From assembly GCF_964204645.1 (NCBI RefSeq), contig NC_134034.1, forward strand, positions 11,494,462 to 11,558,461: a stretch of 64,000 nt of DNA, read 5' to 3'. This stretch comes from Tubulanus polymorphus (lineage: Eukaryota > Nemertea > Palaeonemertea > Tubulaniformes > Tubulanidae). Position 1 is the first letter of the stretch. Each line of letters opens with the position of its first letter. Positions 1 through 51,700 of this stretch are shown piece by piece. Both the position numbers and the translations under genes were made by a program. The notes beneath the pieces are model-generated. The model ran no database searches and had not been told where the DNA came from. It worked only from the letters and a program-made list of their open reading frames with translations.

Positions 1-552
1 CGTTTGACTGTCTGTTTATCTCATATCTTCCCTCTCTCTCTCTCGACCTCTCTCCTCTCACACCTACCTCTCACCCCTCTTCCCTTTCTCTCCCTCCCCA
101 CTCTCCGCTCTCTCCCTCCCTCTCTCTTCTCACTCCTATTCTCACCCCTCTTCCCTTTCTCTCCCTCCCCCCGCTCTCCCTCTCTCCCTCTCTCCTCTCA
201 CTCCTACCTCTCACCCCCTCTTCCCTTTCTCTCCCTCCCCCACTCTTCATCTCTCTCTCCCTCCCTTTCTCCCCCCACTCTCCCTCTCTCCCTCTCTCCT
301 CTCACTTCTACCTCTCACCCCCTCTTCCCTTTCTCTCCCCCCCCACTCTCCCTCTCTCCCTCTCTCCTCTCACTCCTACCTCTCATCCCCTCTTCCCTTT
401 CTCTCCCCCACTCTCTCTCTCTCCCTCTCTCCTCTCACTCCTACCTCTCACCCCCTCTTCCCTTTCTCTCCCCCCACTCTCTCTCTCTCCCTCTCTCCTC
501 TCACTCCTACCTCTCACTCCTTCTTCCCTTTCTCTCCCTCACTCACTCCAAT
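1..552. repeat. CT-rich degenerate minisatellite
   Basis: The + strand is almost pure pyrimidine. It is built from imperfect repeats of roughly 60 bp containing CTCACTCCTACCTCTCACCC and CTTCCCTTTCTCTCC. The long open frame across it is only Ser/Leu/Pro low-complexity sequence and is not a gene. The sequence from about 553 to 977 shows nothing recognisable. Confidence 0.9.
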
Positions 553-977
553 TAGTTTTCTACTCGTCTGTCTGGCGACAAATGCGATAAAGACGCGCCG
601 CGGCGGGAAAAACTAATTTTCACCTCTTGACGTCGGATCGGATTCATTTAAACTTCAGTAGCTCACCAACACGTGAACGCTCGAGGTCGTCTACTGTCGA
701 CACTTTTCTGTTGTCTACGTTGATGTTAAGTTCACGCGACCTGCGCAACATGAGCTAGTTCTAAGGCGAATTTGACGCCTTGTAACCAAATCACCAGTAA
801 TGAAGTATCTGTGATAGTCCCTCCTCCTCCTCGGGAACGGTTTGGATAAAGACACAGATATTTCCAGTTTCTCATTGGGTTAATTCAACTCTGTCTTTGA
901 CTATGATTACCAATTTATTTGCGAAATTACCGGACAGTAGAAAGATATATCGGAAAAATTGGAAAAAAACCTCCTAA

Positions 978-32137
<31,160 letters not shown>

Positions 32138-32344
32138 ACATTGCGTAGCGACATGTTTGTAAATTTCTTCCCGAATTGAATGTTTTCCACACTTAAAACG
32201 AACTAACCTACCGGAACAAGATCGTGCGTAATTGTGACTGTTAACCGGGTCCTGGTCGCTGTCCTGGTCCTGGCCCCGGTCCCGAACAGCGCTTGGTATG
32301 TATCGCAGCAGATGTTGTATTTAAATGATGTATATGATATTTTC

Positions 32345-32350
32345 AATAAA
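32345..32350 (+). terminator. Poly(A) signal of the GPCR gene
   Basis: AATAAA about 210 bp after the receptor stop codon, in an AT-rich stretch. The first such hexamer downstream on this strand that I noticed. From 32351 to 33062 the convergent spacer shows no gene. Confidence 0.55.
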
Positions 32351-33062
32351 ATTGATGATGTATATTGGACAAGTCTTCCTTTTTCGAGGTTGAATGAATT
32401 GTTGAGGTTGTAATATTCGCACACTTATCAAACTAAAAACAACTCGTACATTTTGATAAAATCTTTTTTTTTTCTTTTAAAAATATAATCATTTCGTATT
32501 TATAGGTAATATGTGTATAAAAATCTTCATGTTACGAGTTATAAAAGTTTACGGTAAATTCGCGGTAATTAAAGGGAAATAATGGAAAAAAAGCGGAAGT
32601 TATAAGGAACAATAATAGGGTTGTTACTACAAATATTAGATACTTAAATATGTTGTATGATAAAAGCTCCACAATATTGAACAACGGACAACGGTGTTAA
32701 ACTGACGTATTGGATAGAATGCTCCTACCCATCTTCGAACATTTATTTGAATGAAAAGTCAGTCTATCCTAATCGTTTCCAGGGTCTAGAATTTCTTCAA
32801 AGGGGATGGAGAAAAAGGGGCAACTGTATATTTCACAGGCGGCGCTGTACGACTCGTAGGGGGCCTGGGGGTCCCTCTCCCAGAACATTTCGAAAAATCT
32901 TTTCTAGACGATTTTAGTGAATTTTCAGGGCAATTATACGACATTGGCAACTTCAGAAATAACAAATGCGTTTATAAAAACGTATCTAAAAAAATCGGAG
33001 CCAGAAAAAAAGGCAAAGAAAATCTCCCCGCACCCCTGCACCCCTTCTGGGTCCTCTCCAGG

Positions 33063-33202
33063 GGTCGGTTCCATAGTCAAGACTTAAGACCAAAAGTGGT
33101 CTTAAACATTAAGACTGGTCTTAAGTTGTAAGATTGGCTATAGAACTAAGTTTGTCTTAGACCGGTCTTAAGTCGAAGCCCTGTCTATGGAACCGGCCCC
33201 TG
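33063..33202. mobile_element. GGTTGCACAGTCA-type foldback MITE, copy 1
   Basis: Ends GGTCGGTTCCATAGTCAAGA and GTCTATGGAACCGGCCCC are inverted copies. The middle carries TAAGACTGGTCTTAAGTTGT and GATTGGCTATAGAACTAAG. It lies just beyond the 3' end of the carboxypeptidase gene. Confidence 0.8.
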
Positions 33203-33329
33203 GTTGTTAAATCTTCAATATTGTGAGTCCTTTATAGACGCAAATTGTGACTTGGTTTCGACACGAGTGGTAAACATTTTGTTATTGTCAAAAAGTGATT
33301 CCTTTTTTCTCTTCGGTCTTTTTGGTGTC

Positions 33330-33335
33330 TTTATT
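33330..33335 (-). terminator. Possible poly(A) signal of the carboxypeptidase gene
   Basis: TTTATT on +, read as AATAAA on -, lies only about 16 bp past the TAG at 33351. This would give a very short 3' UTR. A later signal may be used instead. Confidence 0.35.
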
Positions 33336-33350
33336 TTTATCTTGTCGATT

Positions 33351-40642
<7,292 letters not shown>

Positions 40643-40657
40643 CGACGACTTCTTCGG

Positions 40658-42767
40658 CTGGAAATCAGTTCTTACTATTTCTGTTTGACCCTGCGCGTGA
40701 AAAAGTGATTCGTCTTTTTCTTGTATTTGAGATGTGACTGAGTGATCCGTTTAGCTGGATCTTAGGAATTACGATGATTATCCGAAGAATTTCGCAATTA
40801 AAGAAATCCGAAGTAGTCCCACGAATTTTTTAATAGTAGAATTCATTATTATGAAACCACGCCGTTGGTTACGATTATTATGAAGCCATCATCAGGTGTC
40901 TAAAACCATCGGTCCACCTGATGATGGCTGTTAGTCAACAGCCGAAACGTTGTGGTTTCAAATTGATAAATTCTATCATATAAAATTCAAATACAGACAT
41001 TAAAATCTAGTTTTATTTATCGAAAATTAAAATCAAAATACACAACGTTTCGAACTCTAAGTAGAAATCGTCGCCAGGTGTGAGGGGAATTAAACCAATT
41101 AACATGTTCTCCGAAACCTCTCCTTACACCTGACGATGATCTCTAGTGAGAGATCGAAACGTCGCATATTTAGATTTTGATTCTTGAAAAATAAAAATTT
41201 TTATCTTTTGAAGTCTGTATATAGTCGGTTTTGAAATTATTGTTTAAGAGAGTTTTTGTTAAGATTATTGCGCTGCCGGTCCGAAGATACAGTGTACATG
41301 CTGGCGAAGTGCAAGACGCTAGAAATATGTGTGACCTACCATGATGATATCCTGATGTTTATAGATCTCTCTTGGTTCGTCCTTGCTGTTGTGTAACTAT
41401 CTATACTTTCAGATAACAATCTAATTTCCACGAAAAAAAAAAACCACTGATATCAGATGAGGCCGGCGCGAATCTGTGACTTTTGTCGTCGACGCTATTA
41501 ATTCCTAAGCTGCATTTTCCTGTTCAAATTGAATTCGGATTCGACAAGAATGTGTTTGATTTATTATCCATCCCCCGGGACCGCAGCTCCTTAGTCGTAT
41601 GTCCGTTATTAGAACTCCAGTATCCACTTTAACGGTAATGAGTCGGTTAGAATCTAAGTTTGTTCATTTTCGATGAGTTAACTCGAGAGTAAAATCTTTA
41701 AACTCGGAACTATTAGTCTGGACCCATAATGTCAAATCATTGGAAATCATTGATTTAAACTAACTCAGAACTTGGGAACGAGTCCCGAAATTCAGGATCC
41801 ATTTGGCAGGATCCATTTGTGCATATTTCTGAGTTAAGATATGACTCTCAGCGTTAACTAATAGAAAATGATGAATTGATTTTAACTCAGCCTGTTAACT
41901 ATCACTCACAACCGTGGAACTGGGCCTTTGAGAATAAAACGAACTGAATTTCATAATCCAAAATTCTATCTCTGTAACCCGACAACACGTGTGGAACTGG
42001 GTCCCGACATTTGCAGCCACACTTACAAGAAGACCACATAGGACGCGAGCCTACAAACACTAAAACTTCACAATGACTGCCTGTCAGCTCATTCCATGTA
42101 TATTTTCTACTACAATATATGCATATATCTATATAATTACAATATGCGATAAAACCAGTTCACATTATGAGCGTTTTTAAAAATAGGCTTTTTCGTTTCT
42201 TTGAATCAAAAACATGTTATTATTAGACCTCTTATGTTTGCGTAAACGCCCACTCAACGGCTACGACTTTAACTGACTTTGACAAAAGGTGACCCTTTCA
42301 GCGAAAAACACCAGGCGGCTATTGACCCAGAATTTAGATGAATAGAAAATGGAAATTTTACACCTAATCGTAGCAACGAGTTTTTATGTACAGTGACGTC
42401 ACTGAATTTTTTTTATGGAATTCTTACTGGATAGTTTTATTAATAAAAAACAAAGAAACGAGCCCGGACCTGGTAACCGGGCGAAAATTACGGTCGGCTC
42501 CGGAGGCACGGAGGAAATAAGAACTTTTAAGCGTCGGAGAAATAATCTATTGCAGGCGGGATGTAAAGAGATTTTTATCGGGCAGATGTTCGAACACGTA
42601 GACCTCCCGAAGCTATATACAGATCGCCGGTTTCTAATACATAACAATAAATACTAAATTGAATTGGTTTTAGACCTTATTTATGGGACTCGAACTTACT
42701 CGAATCTCGCCGGTAGAAATCGGACACTACTCGATTGCGTTCAAACGGGGGTTTCGCATAGAACAAA
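40658..42767. other. Divergent spacer between carboxypeptidase and SF3B1
   Basis: It should hold both promoters, but no TATA box or other clear promoter signal was found. It contains CGAAACGT foldbacks at 40840-40980 and 41015-41205, and a long CCAGTTCCACA-type repeat at 41680-41940. The open frames at 42399-42657, one on each strand, have no recognisable features. Confidence 0.5.
40840..41205. repeat. Two adjacent CGAAACGT-type foldbacks
   Basis: 40840-40980: CCATCATCAGGTGTCTAAAA mirrored by CCACCTGATGATGG, then CAACAGCCGAAACGTTGTGG. 41015-41205: AACGTTTCGAACTC and CGTCGCCAGGTGTGAGGGG, mirrored by CTCTCCTTACACCTGACGATG and GAGATCGAAACGTCG, with AAAATCAAAAT arms at the outer ends. Both are non-coding and resemble copies at 3430, 11195 and 14830. 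Confidence 0.7.
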
Positions 42768-45700
42768 ATGGCCGCTAAAACGCATGACGGTAAGAAAACG
42801 AAATCAGTGAATAAATCGTTTATTTTCAGCTGTTTAAGATGATTTTAACGGAATGATTAATGATGCCGCTGATCACTGACAAGTCAAGATTCGAAATATA
42901 TAATCCGACCCGAAATTCAAACGGTTTGAATTATTTAAATGGAGGCTTGAAAATGAAACTAAAAATTGTTGCTTTCTCTTCTTTTTTCCAAATTTGTTGA
43001 CTTCCGGCTTCTTCGAAGTGATAAAAAAGCGTCGCTTGTCTCTGTCATTTATACCACAATTAATTCTCATTATTTTACGCGATTGCTGATGTCATGTATT
43101 TTTTGTATGATGCCTGATCTGATGGATCCATCTGATATGCGCACCATCCGTCGATCACTGGTCTCGTCAATCCAGCAGGGTTTATTGGTTCAAACCCTGG
43201 TGGCGACAGAGTAACTTGGTCGAAGGTTCTTCTCTGGTCTCTCTACCCGCTGGGAAAAAGAAGCATCGAACCCGTTATAATGCCCTGAGTGGCGCTTAGC
43301 AGGTTGAGGGTATTTAAAAAAACTAATTTTAACGATTTTCTTTTTTCTCGATAGAAATTGAAGCCGAAGTGCGGCGTATTCAGGATAAGAAAGCGTCGCT
43401 CGTCGCCGAGGCGGAAATCGAGAATGAAGACGCCCGTCGAGTCGGGCTCGGCGCCCACGGACACTTCGATACGGATATCTACGAACCGTCGGGTAAATTC
43501 GAGGGTTACGTAACCTCGATCGCTCCGAATGAGGAACAAGATGTAAGTTTAAATCCGCGCGGTCTGATGATTAAATTCAATATTTATTCATCGTGAAATC
43601 TTACGCGATTGCAGATGATAAAAAGAAAGAAAAAATTACCAGGGTTCCTACGGGTCCTGAAATTCCTTAAATTCAGGAAATCGAAATCTAAGGGGTTAAA
43701 TACCCTAAAATTCTAAGCTTTTCTTTTGTAAATTACAAAAGAAAAGATGGTGTATGGTATGGAAAATAGGATAACAATGAAAGAGAAAAATTTATTAACA
43801 CTAATGCAAGTTACCAAATTCTGATATGTTTAATTGATTGGAAGACAGTTGAGCTTTATTCGAAGTTTGTGTTTTTTTTTCCTAGGATGACGAAGAACCG
43901 CCGATGATGATGTTGGGAAAGAAGGCGACGTATACAGCACCGTTGAATGTTTTAAACGATATGGCTCAACACGATCGGGTAAAAAAAAAACGCTTGATTA
44001 TCATCTTTACACCCGGTTCTTATATAGATCAGGGAAATTAAGGAAATTTCAGGGTTCTCGGCGGTAGGCCTACTTGAAGGTCATGAGATCAGATTTATCA
44101 TTCCCTCGGGGAATTCAGAAAATTTCTCGAAAAGTCTGAGAATTAAAATTTTTTGTGTCTCATCGTTGCTGGTTACACTGGGCTCGTGGAACCTCTTGAT
44201 ATGAAGCAGTCCCCATTGAGGATATCTTATGATTTAGTGAGAGAATTTGAATTTTTGGTGTCTTGTTCTTGCTGGTGACGAGTGGCACAAGGAACCTCTT
44301 GATAAGAAATAGACCCCACTGAGGATATCTTATAATTCAATCAGGGAATTTGTATTTTCGGTGTCTTTGGTTGTTCTTGTTGATAATTTGATCAGGGAAT
44401 TTGAATTTTTTTATTCGAATTTTGGTTTTTTGGTGTCTTGTTCTTGCTGGTGGCGAGTGGCACGAGGAACCTCTTGATAAGAAATAGCCACCACTTAGCA
44501 TATAATTTAATCAGGGTATTTTTAGCCAAGTGTCAGGGAAATACTGGGAATTTCAAACTCCAGTGATCTGTAAACATCTTATAACATGAAAAAATTCCAT
44601 TTATCAAAACATTAATTTCCAGTTAAAAAAAAATGTAAAAAAAATTTGACCGCTTGAAAATGTTTTTCTATTTCGTCAGGATTTTGATCCGATGGCCGAA
44701 CACCGACCTCAGAGGATCGCCGACCGCGAGGATGAATACCGAGCTCTACGACGTCAGCGTATAATCTCTCCGGAACGTCACGATCCGTTCGCCGGTACGT
44801 ATCACGTCTCTCGTCTCTCACTGTCTTATATCGTACAATGTTTTTAATATGAATGATTTAATCGCGATTGTGTAATTTAAATGATGGCTCTTAATCCGGA
44901 TCAGCGACGTCCTGATTTTGATTCATTTTTCAAACCTGACTGAAAATTCGTACTGCTGAAGTACTGGATCCAGTTCCACAGTTCTGAGTTAAATTCAACC
45001 CTAGAGTTAAACTTTGAAAATGAACTGATGTTAGCTCAGAGTTAACTCTAACTCACAACCGTGGAACCGGGCCCCGACTATTAGAATATAGTCTAATAAA
45101 CTACTAAATCCGGGAAACGTTTTCGGACCTAATATTATTTATCTATTCGTTATTATTCGCTTTGTACTAGTTTGAATTTTTGTTCGGAGCCATCCCTTTA
45201 TCTACTGGGTGGCTCCGGTCGGACTCTGTTCCGGATTAAGCGTCTTATTATCGTATATTTAAAATGTCAAATGAAAGAAACTTACGAATTATCAACGTGC
45301 GATTGTGGAGCGAGTGGTTCTCGGACCGACGATACGCGGAGATGATGGGAAAAAGAAAATTTATATCTTTTATATGGTTCAACCCTTTCAGCGCGTCTAC
45401 ACCGCAGTGCGGTGTATAAATCGGTGATAGATTTTGCTAGTACACCGCACTGCGGTGTATTGATTTAATTAGTAATGACTAATTATCTCTCTTGGAAGAT
45501 GGCAGCACCTGTCAAACATAGTGAAATAGAAGTTACTAATGATACACTGCACCGCGGTGTAGACGCACTATAGTGGTATTCCCGTTATTCAACATACTAC
45601 GGTGGAATTTTTCAGAATTTTCAAATTATCTTCAGCAATATAGGGTATTAATCAGTCAGCACGGAAAGGGTTAATCATCAGATCTAAACTTAAACTCGCT

Positions 45701-48700
45701 GTTTTTCCAAATTCTTGCGTTCAGTCTGACAACTGCGGTTTGTGCGAATGTTTTTTGTGTGTGAGATTTAGAACCAGTTGAAATAAATCTTGAAAGTTCC
45801 GGGCATTTCGAGGCAAATTCACGAATTCGCTTCTGTTTATTCCTCCTATGACATCATCGCCGACGAGCTTTCGATTTCTATTTGAGATGGTAAATCGGTT
45901 TGCCGGTGATGTCGTAGGGTGATGTTTCAGAGGCGACCATCGAAATGCAGATATCTATACGATAGTCGGTATTAAGAGAGCGTGTGTGAATTTGAACGTC
46001 TGCTGAGGAATGAAAGAGTCTCCGAAAAATTTGATCGATTTTTTTTTCCTCGCAAAAAAAAGAGCAATATTAATATAGAGATGTTTTCTTTCCCCCGTGC
46101 AGTTGGTACCAACAGAACTTGGCTCCGCGTCAGGCTGGATTCGTCAACACGAGATTTGAACACCGCGTATGCTAAGTGTTCTATTGGTGTTCAATGAACG
46201 CCAAACGGTGTTCACGCAACAGTCATGCGTGTGCGTGTGTGTTCTTCTGGCCTGAAAACTCGAACATAATTTTTCAATGCAGATAATCAGAATTTCTTAA
46301 TTGCAAAATTATCTCCTAAAATTTATTTTCAAATACAATGAGCCAGAATTCATTATTTATTTATCCAAATTTTAATTTTGAACTTATGAACTTCAGGATT
46401 GCGTGACGTAAGTGTAGAAATGGAATAAGTCCAGTTCAAAGTCCACAGGTTCCCAGTCATAAAAAAAAAAACTTGTTAAAAATCTCCGAACTACCCCTGC
46501 CAACTTCCGTCCCCATTGTTCAGTGTGCTTGTGAGTAGCGTGAATCGGAAAACAAACTACACTGATCTAGAATTTAAATTATAGGCGACCACTAGGCGGC
46601 GCTGCGTGTCGGCAGCAGACGGACTCTATTGTCGAAAGTTGTTTAAACCGGGAACAGAGCGTAAACAGCGTAGGTATAACGCGCCTACCCGATAATAACG
46701 CAAACAACGATAAATTATTGTTTCCGCGGTTACCGCTGAAGTTTCGATGCATTGTTGCGTTATTGTCGGCGGCGACGACAGGTAAAACAACGTATGGGTT
46801 TTGTTTATCGGGAAAAAAATGGCGACGTTTTTCGCGAATGATGAAAAGTTGTCGCAAATTTTTTTTCAAACAAAATCAGTAAAATGTGGTTAAAAATGCA
46901 GCCCGAATTTAGCTGGATATTTCTCAACTAGTTTCCTTGATTGGTCTATAAGCGAAATTGTCCGTGGGTCTGCTAAGCCGCTGGTTGATTCAAGAGGCAA
47001 ATTAGATCAATTTCAGTCAACAGAGTTCTTACAGATAAGAAAAATCAGGGAATTCAGAGTTTTTCCTCGAAAAACTTGGAATTTGAATTTTTCATGTCGA
47101 TTGAGGTTAGCCTATAATTTAATCGGGGAATTTTCTAGTTACGAGGCTGCGCTCAGGAATAATCCGTGAAGACCCTGATATCTTGAATACAGATAAAATC
47201 TTTTGACAGAAAAATGGTTTTGTCCGCTTTAGGAGTTAATCAAGGAAACAGTGTAAAGTTCATGTACAACCGGGATGCTTAAAAACGTTCATTTTCCGTT
47301 TGAAGATTATTTACCAAAAAAACACCTGAAAAAAAAGGTTTCAAAAGTTGAAAAAATGATTAGTTTGAAGGGCTCAGTTGATGTCTATATTCAATTCTAT
47401 ATCTGACACGTGCCGAGTGCAGATTCATTGAGGACTCCTGAACTCTTCATCTGAAATAAATCTAGATTTTATTCTGGGCTTCGAAAAAAAACAATCAAAA
47501 AATTTGCAGGGGTCAGATTGGTGGTGAAAAATCTGCAAAATCGTGAAGATGTGCGAAAAAATTTTAGAAAAGTTTCATAAAATAGTTTAATCCCTTTTTT
47601 AAGCCAATTACCGTGCAGCTGAGAATTTTAAGCACAAACTGCGATGAAGTTAAAGAAATGATTTCTTTAACTTGAAATTTAATTTCGTTCAAATCCATCC
47701 AGATAGTGGTCAGTAGCCGCTTAGGTTATTGTACCTCGATGTTAGGAAGGTTGGAAATAAACTTGTCCTGAAAAACGCGAAAATTTTGTGAAAAAAAAAG
47801 CCAATTTAAGGACGTGAAAAACAGTAAAAATTCCCGAGTTCATCGATCTGATCCCTGGCTCCTAATTTCAAAGATTTCTCGCGTGAACGAAGTCATCCAG
47901 GTTCGTACAAACGAACGTGATTAAAGAATGTTTTAACGACTGTAGGAACCCCTCGACTCGCGGTTTTAAAAACCGCGAGTTTCCCCCGGACGGAAGGAGA
48001 TGGAATATATTTCGCACGTCGCTAAATTCGATCCGTCACGACTTTCGCGGTCGTGACATTTTTCTTGTGTCGTTACAGGTGGTAAAACGCCGGATCCGTC
48101 GTCTCACGCGCGAACCTACGCGCAGGTCATGTTAGAGGAGAGACTTCGTAATGATCAGGTCAGTTGTACTTTCTCAATTCGTACGCTCGTAAACCGGGGT
48201 CCAGTTTGAATCGTTCGGCCCCGGCTTAAATAATAGTCACAATTGTGGAACTGGATTCCGAGAAATAAACTCATTCTAACTCTCAACACCCGGTTCCACA
48301 GTTCTGAACCCAGTTCCACAGTTGTTGATCCAGTTCCACAGTTCTGGACCCAATTCCATTAGTTGTTGATCCAGTTCCACAAATCTGAACCCAGTTCCAT
48401 AGTTATGGGGTCAGTTCCACAGTTATAGGGTCAGTTCCACAGTTCTGGACCCAGCTCCACAGTTGTTGATCCAGTTCCTCAGATCTGAACCCAGTTCCAC
48501 GGTTGTACGTTCATTTCCACAGTTCCGAACCCAGTTCCACATTTCTTGACCCAGATCCACAGTTCTGAACCCAGTTTAACAGTTGTCAGAAAACATTCAA
48601 CTCATTAGTTAAAACAGAAATGATCGAATTTGAGTCAAATTTAACCAATAATAGCTGTAGAACTGTGTGCTTCCAAAACAAGAGCCGAATTTTCAACTCC

Positions 48701-51700
48701 AATTTTAGCTAATAAATATTGATTTGATTTTTGTCATTAAACAGAAAGATTTGCGGCAGCAGATGGTCGAACGTATGAAAGCTGGTGATCTACGAGCTCA
48801 ACCTTCAAACGGAGCCAGCGCCGCTCAACCCCCGGCAGCGCAACCCAAGAAACGCCGTCGCTGGGACCAGGCAGCAGAGGACGTCTCCACGGAGAAAAAG
48901 AAAAAAACGTCGACCGGCTGGGATCGAGAGACCGGATCGGAGACGCCTCGCGATAGCTGGGCCGAGACGCCCGGTCGCGCGAAGGGATCCGAGACGCCCG
49001 GAGCGACGCCTAGTACCAGGCAGTGGGACGCCACTCCTGGGCACGCGACGCCCGGCGCGGTTACACCCGGGCACGAGACACCCGGACACGCTACCCCAGG
49101 ACACGGAGCCGGCACACCGAGCGCGAAACGCAACAGATGGGATGAAACCCCGAAAACAGAAAGAGGTAGGAAATTAAAAAGACACGTCGAATATCTCTGA
49201 TTTTCAGGGTTCCCTGCAAGGAAAACCAGGAGGATCTGGATTTATATTCCCTGCAAGGAAAATCAGGGAATTCAATCTCACTCTTCTTGAAAATCTGGGA
49301 AAAGTCTTCAGAGAATTTGAATTTTTGGTGTCTTGTTGTTCTTGCTGGTGATTAGTGGCACAATGAACCTCTTGATAAGAAACAGCCCTTACTGAGGATA
49401 TCTTGTAGTTTAATCAGGGAATTTGAATTTTAATGTCTTGTTCTTGCTGATGGAACAAGGAACCTCTTGATAAGAAACAGCCCTCACTGAGGATATCTTG
49501 TAGTTTAATCAGGGAATTTGAATTTTAATGTCTTGCTGTTCTTGTGGATGGAACAAGGAACCCTTTGATAAGAAACAGCCCCCAAGATGATATTTTACGA
49601 TTCAATCAGGAAATTTTCACTAAGTGTCGGGGTATTTAGGATTCTCTAATCTGTAAGAATTTGATATCTAAAATTCTTGCTTCAAACCGTTAAATGTTGA
49701 TTGTTATTGCTGGTATATTTGTAGAAACTCCCGCTCACACCGGTTGGGCTGAAACACCTCGTACAGATCGGATCACCAGTGAGGATCACAGCCACACTCC
49801 GAGCGTTCAGAAACGAGCCTCGCGCTGGGACGAGACTCCTCAAGCGATGGGCAACGCGACTCCCGGCTCAATGACTCCTAGTAACATGACTCCCGGTCAT
49901 ATGACACCCGGCGGTACGACTCCCGGCGGTACACCAGGCGGACTGACTCCCGGTGGGTTGACTCCCAGCGGTACGCCCGGAGGATTTACTCCGGGTGGGT
50001 TGACTCCGAGTGGGGCGACTCCAGCAGGACCGAAAGCAATGGCTATGGCGACACCGACCCCGGGTAAGTGAGGATTTTAGATAATTTATTTGAAATTGAC
50101 TTAAAATACTCAGAACATTTCTTCTTATCATTGTCGTCTGCTAAAGTGATGCTTAATATATGTTAATTTATTTGTGGGTGTGTAGGTCACCTGATGTCGA
50201 TGACGCCCGAACAGATGCAGGCGTACACGTGGCAACGAGAGATCGACGAGAGGAATCGACCGCTCTCCGACGATGAGTTGGAGGCGATGTTTCCTCCGGG
50301 CTACAAGGTAAAAATACAACCTCATCTGAAACATTGTTTCACTACTGTCTTAACCCTTTCAGTGCTGACTAATCTATACCCTATAGTGCTGGAGATAATT
50401 TGAAAATTTTGAAAAATTCCGTCCTAGTGTGTTGAATAACAGGAATACCACAAAAGTGCGTCTACACCGCGGTGCAGTGTATCATTAGTTACTAATATTT
50501 CACTATGTTTGACAGGTGCTGCCATCTTTCAATAGAGATTAAAACTAATTACATCAATACACCGCAGTGCGTTGTACTAGCAAAATCCATCACCGATTCA
50601 TACACCGCACTGCAGTGTAGACGCACTGAAAGGGTTAATAACAACGGGATTGATTAGAAAAATCATGAAAATTTTTACAAATTATAATAATCGATTTTGT
50701 TTGCAATGTTTTTCAGGTTTTACAACCTCCGGCTGGTTACGCTCCGATACGTACTCCGGCTCGTCGACTGATCGCTACTCCGACGCCGATCGCCGGCACT
50801 CCGGTCGGATTCCGCATTCAAACTCCCGATCATAAAACTCAAGTCGTCGACATGCAGCCGAAGGGTAACCTGCCGATGATGAAACCCGACGATATTCAGT
50901 ACTTCGATAAATTATTGGTGAGTCTAGAAAAAATGCACAACACGATCTCCATGCGACTCCGTGATTCCTTAAAAACTCCTTCGAAACAAAAAATGCCCTT
51001 TAAGGTCGTTGAAACTCCTTTAATTTGAACGAAATGTTTGAAAGTTCTTCAATTTTGAGAAATAGGTAATTAGAAATTTTGTCTAGTTTGTAGTTGTACA
51101 GTAAACTACGCCTTAATCGTTAATTACCGGTTTATCCAAAATAAAGAGTACCGGTTTAGGAGGAGTCTACTGTAATTGGGATATGAAAGTGATGCAGACG
51201 CTTTCTCAAAATTTGCTCCTTTAAAACTCGATGAAAACTCCTCAAATCAAGTAATGACCGATCTATAGCGACCCTGTATATCCAGGAATGGCTGATCTGT
51301 AGAGAGACTCTTCTGGAAATTTGAAATTGTCTCCTTTAAATCTCCTTGAAGACTTATATCCTGGAATGACTGATGTGTAGGGACCGTGTGTTTATTTGGT
51401 AATATACCGACCCTCTCTGCCCCCTCATCCTCAGTTCCTCGTAAACTCACTATACCTGTCTTACCTGTATTAGAGATATTGAAATATTAACCGCGAAACT
51501 CGACAATAATTGAATTGTTTTGCGATGATTTCAGGTTGAAGTTGACGAAGAGTCTTTGTCGCCCGAGGAGCAGAAAGAACGTAAAATCATGAAACTATTG
51601 CTGAAAATCAAGAACGGCACGCCACCTATGCGTAAAGCCGCGTTAAGACAGATCACCGATAAAGCGCGCGAGTTCGGCGCCGGGCCGCTGTTCAATCAGA

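Noticed and set aside
42399-42657. Small proteins from 80-codon frames upstream of SF3B1
   Set aside because: Both strands have a similar frame over the same bases, with no domain, no splice linkage and no homology I recognise.
48785-49177. Arg/Pro-rich open frames on both strands in SF3B1 exon 6
   Set aside because: Alternative frames of the TP-rich coding exon. The SF3B1 frame fits splice phases and homology.
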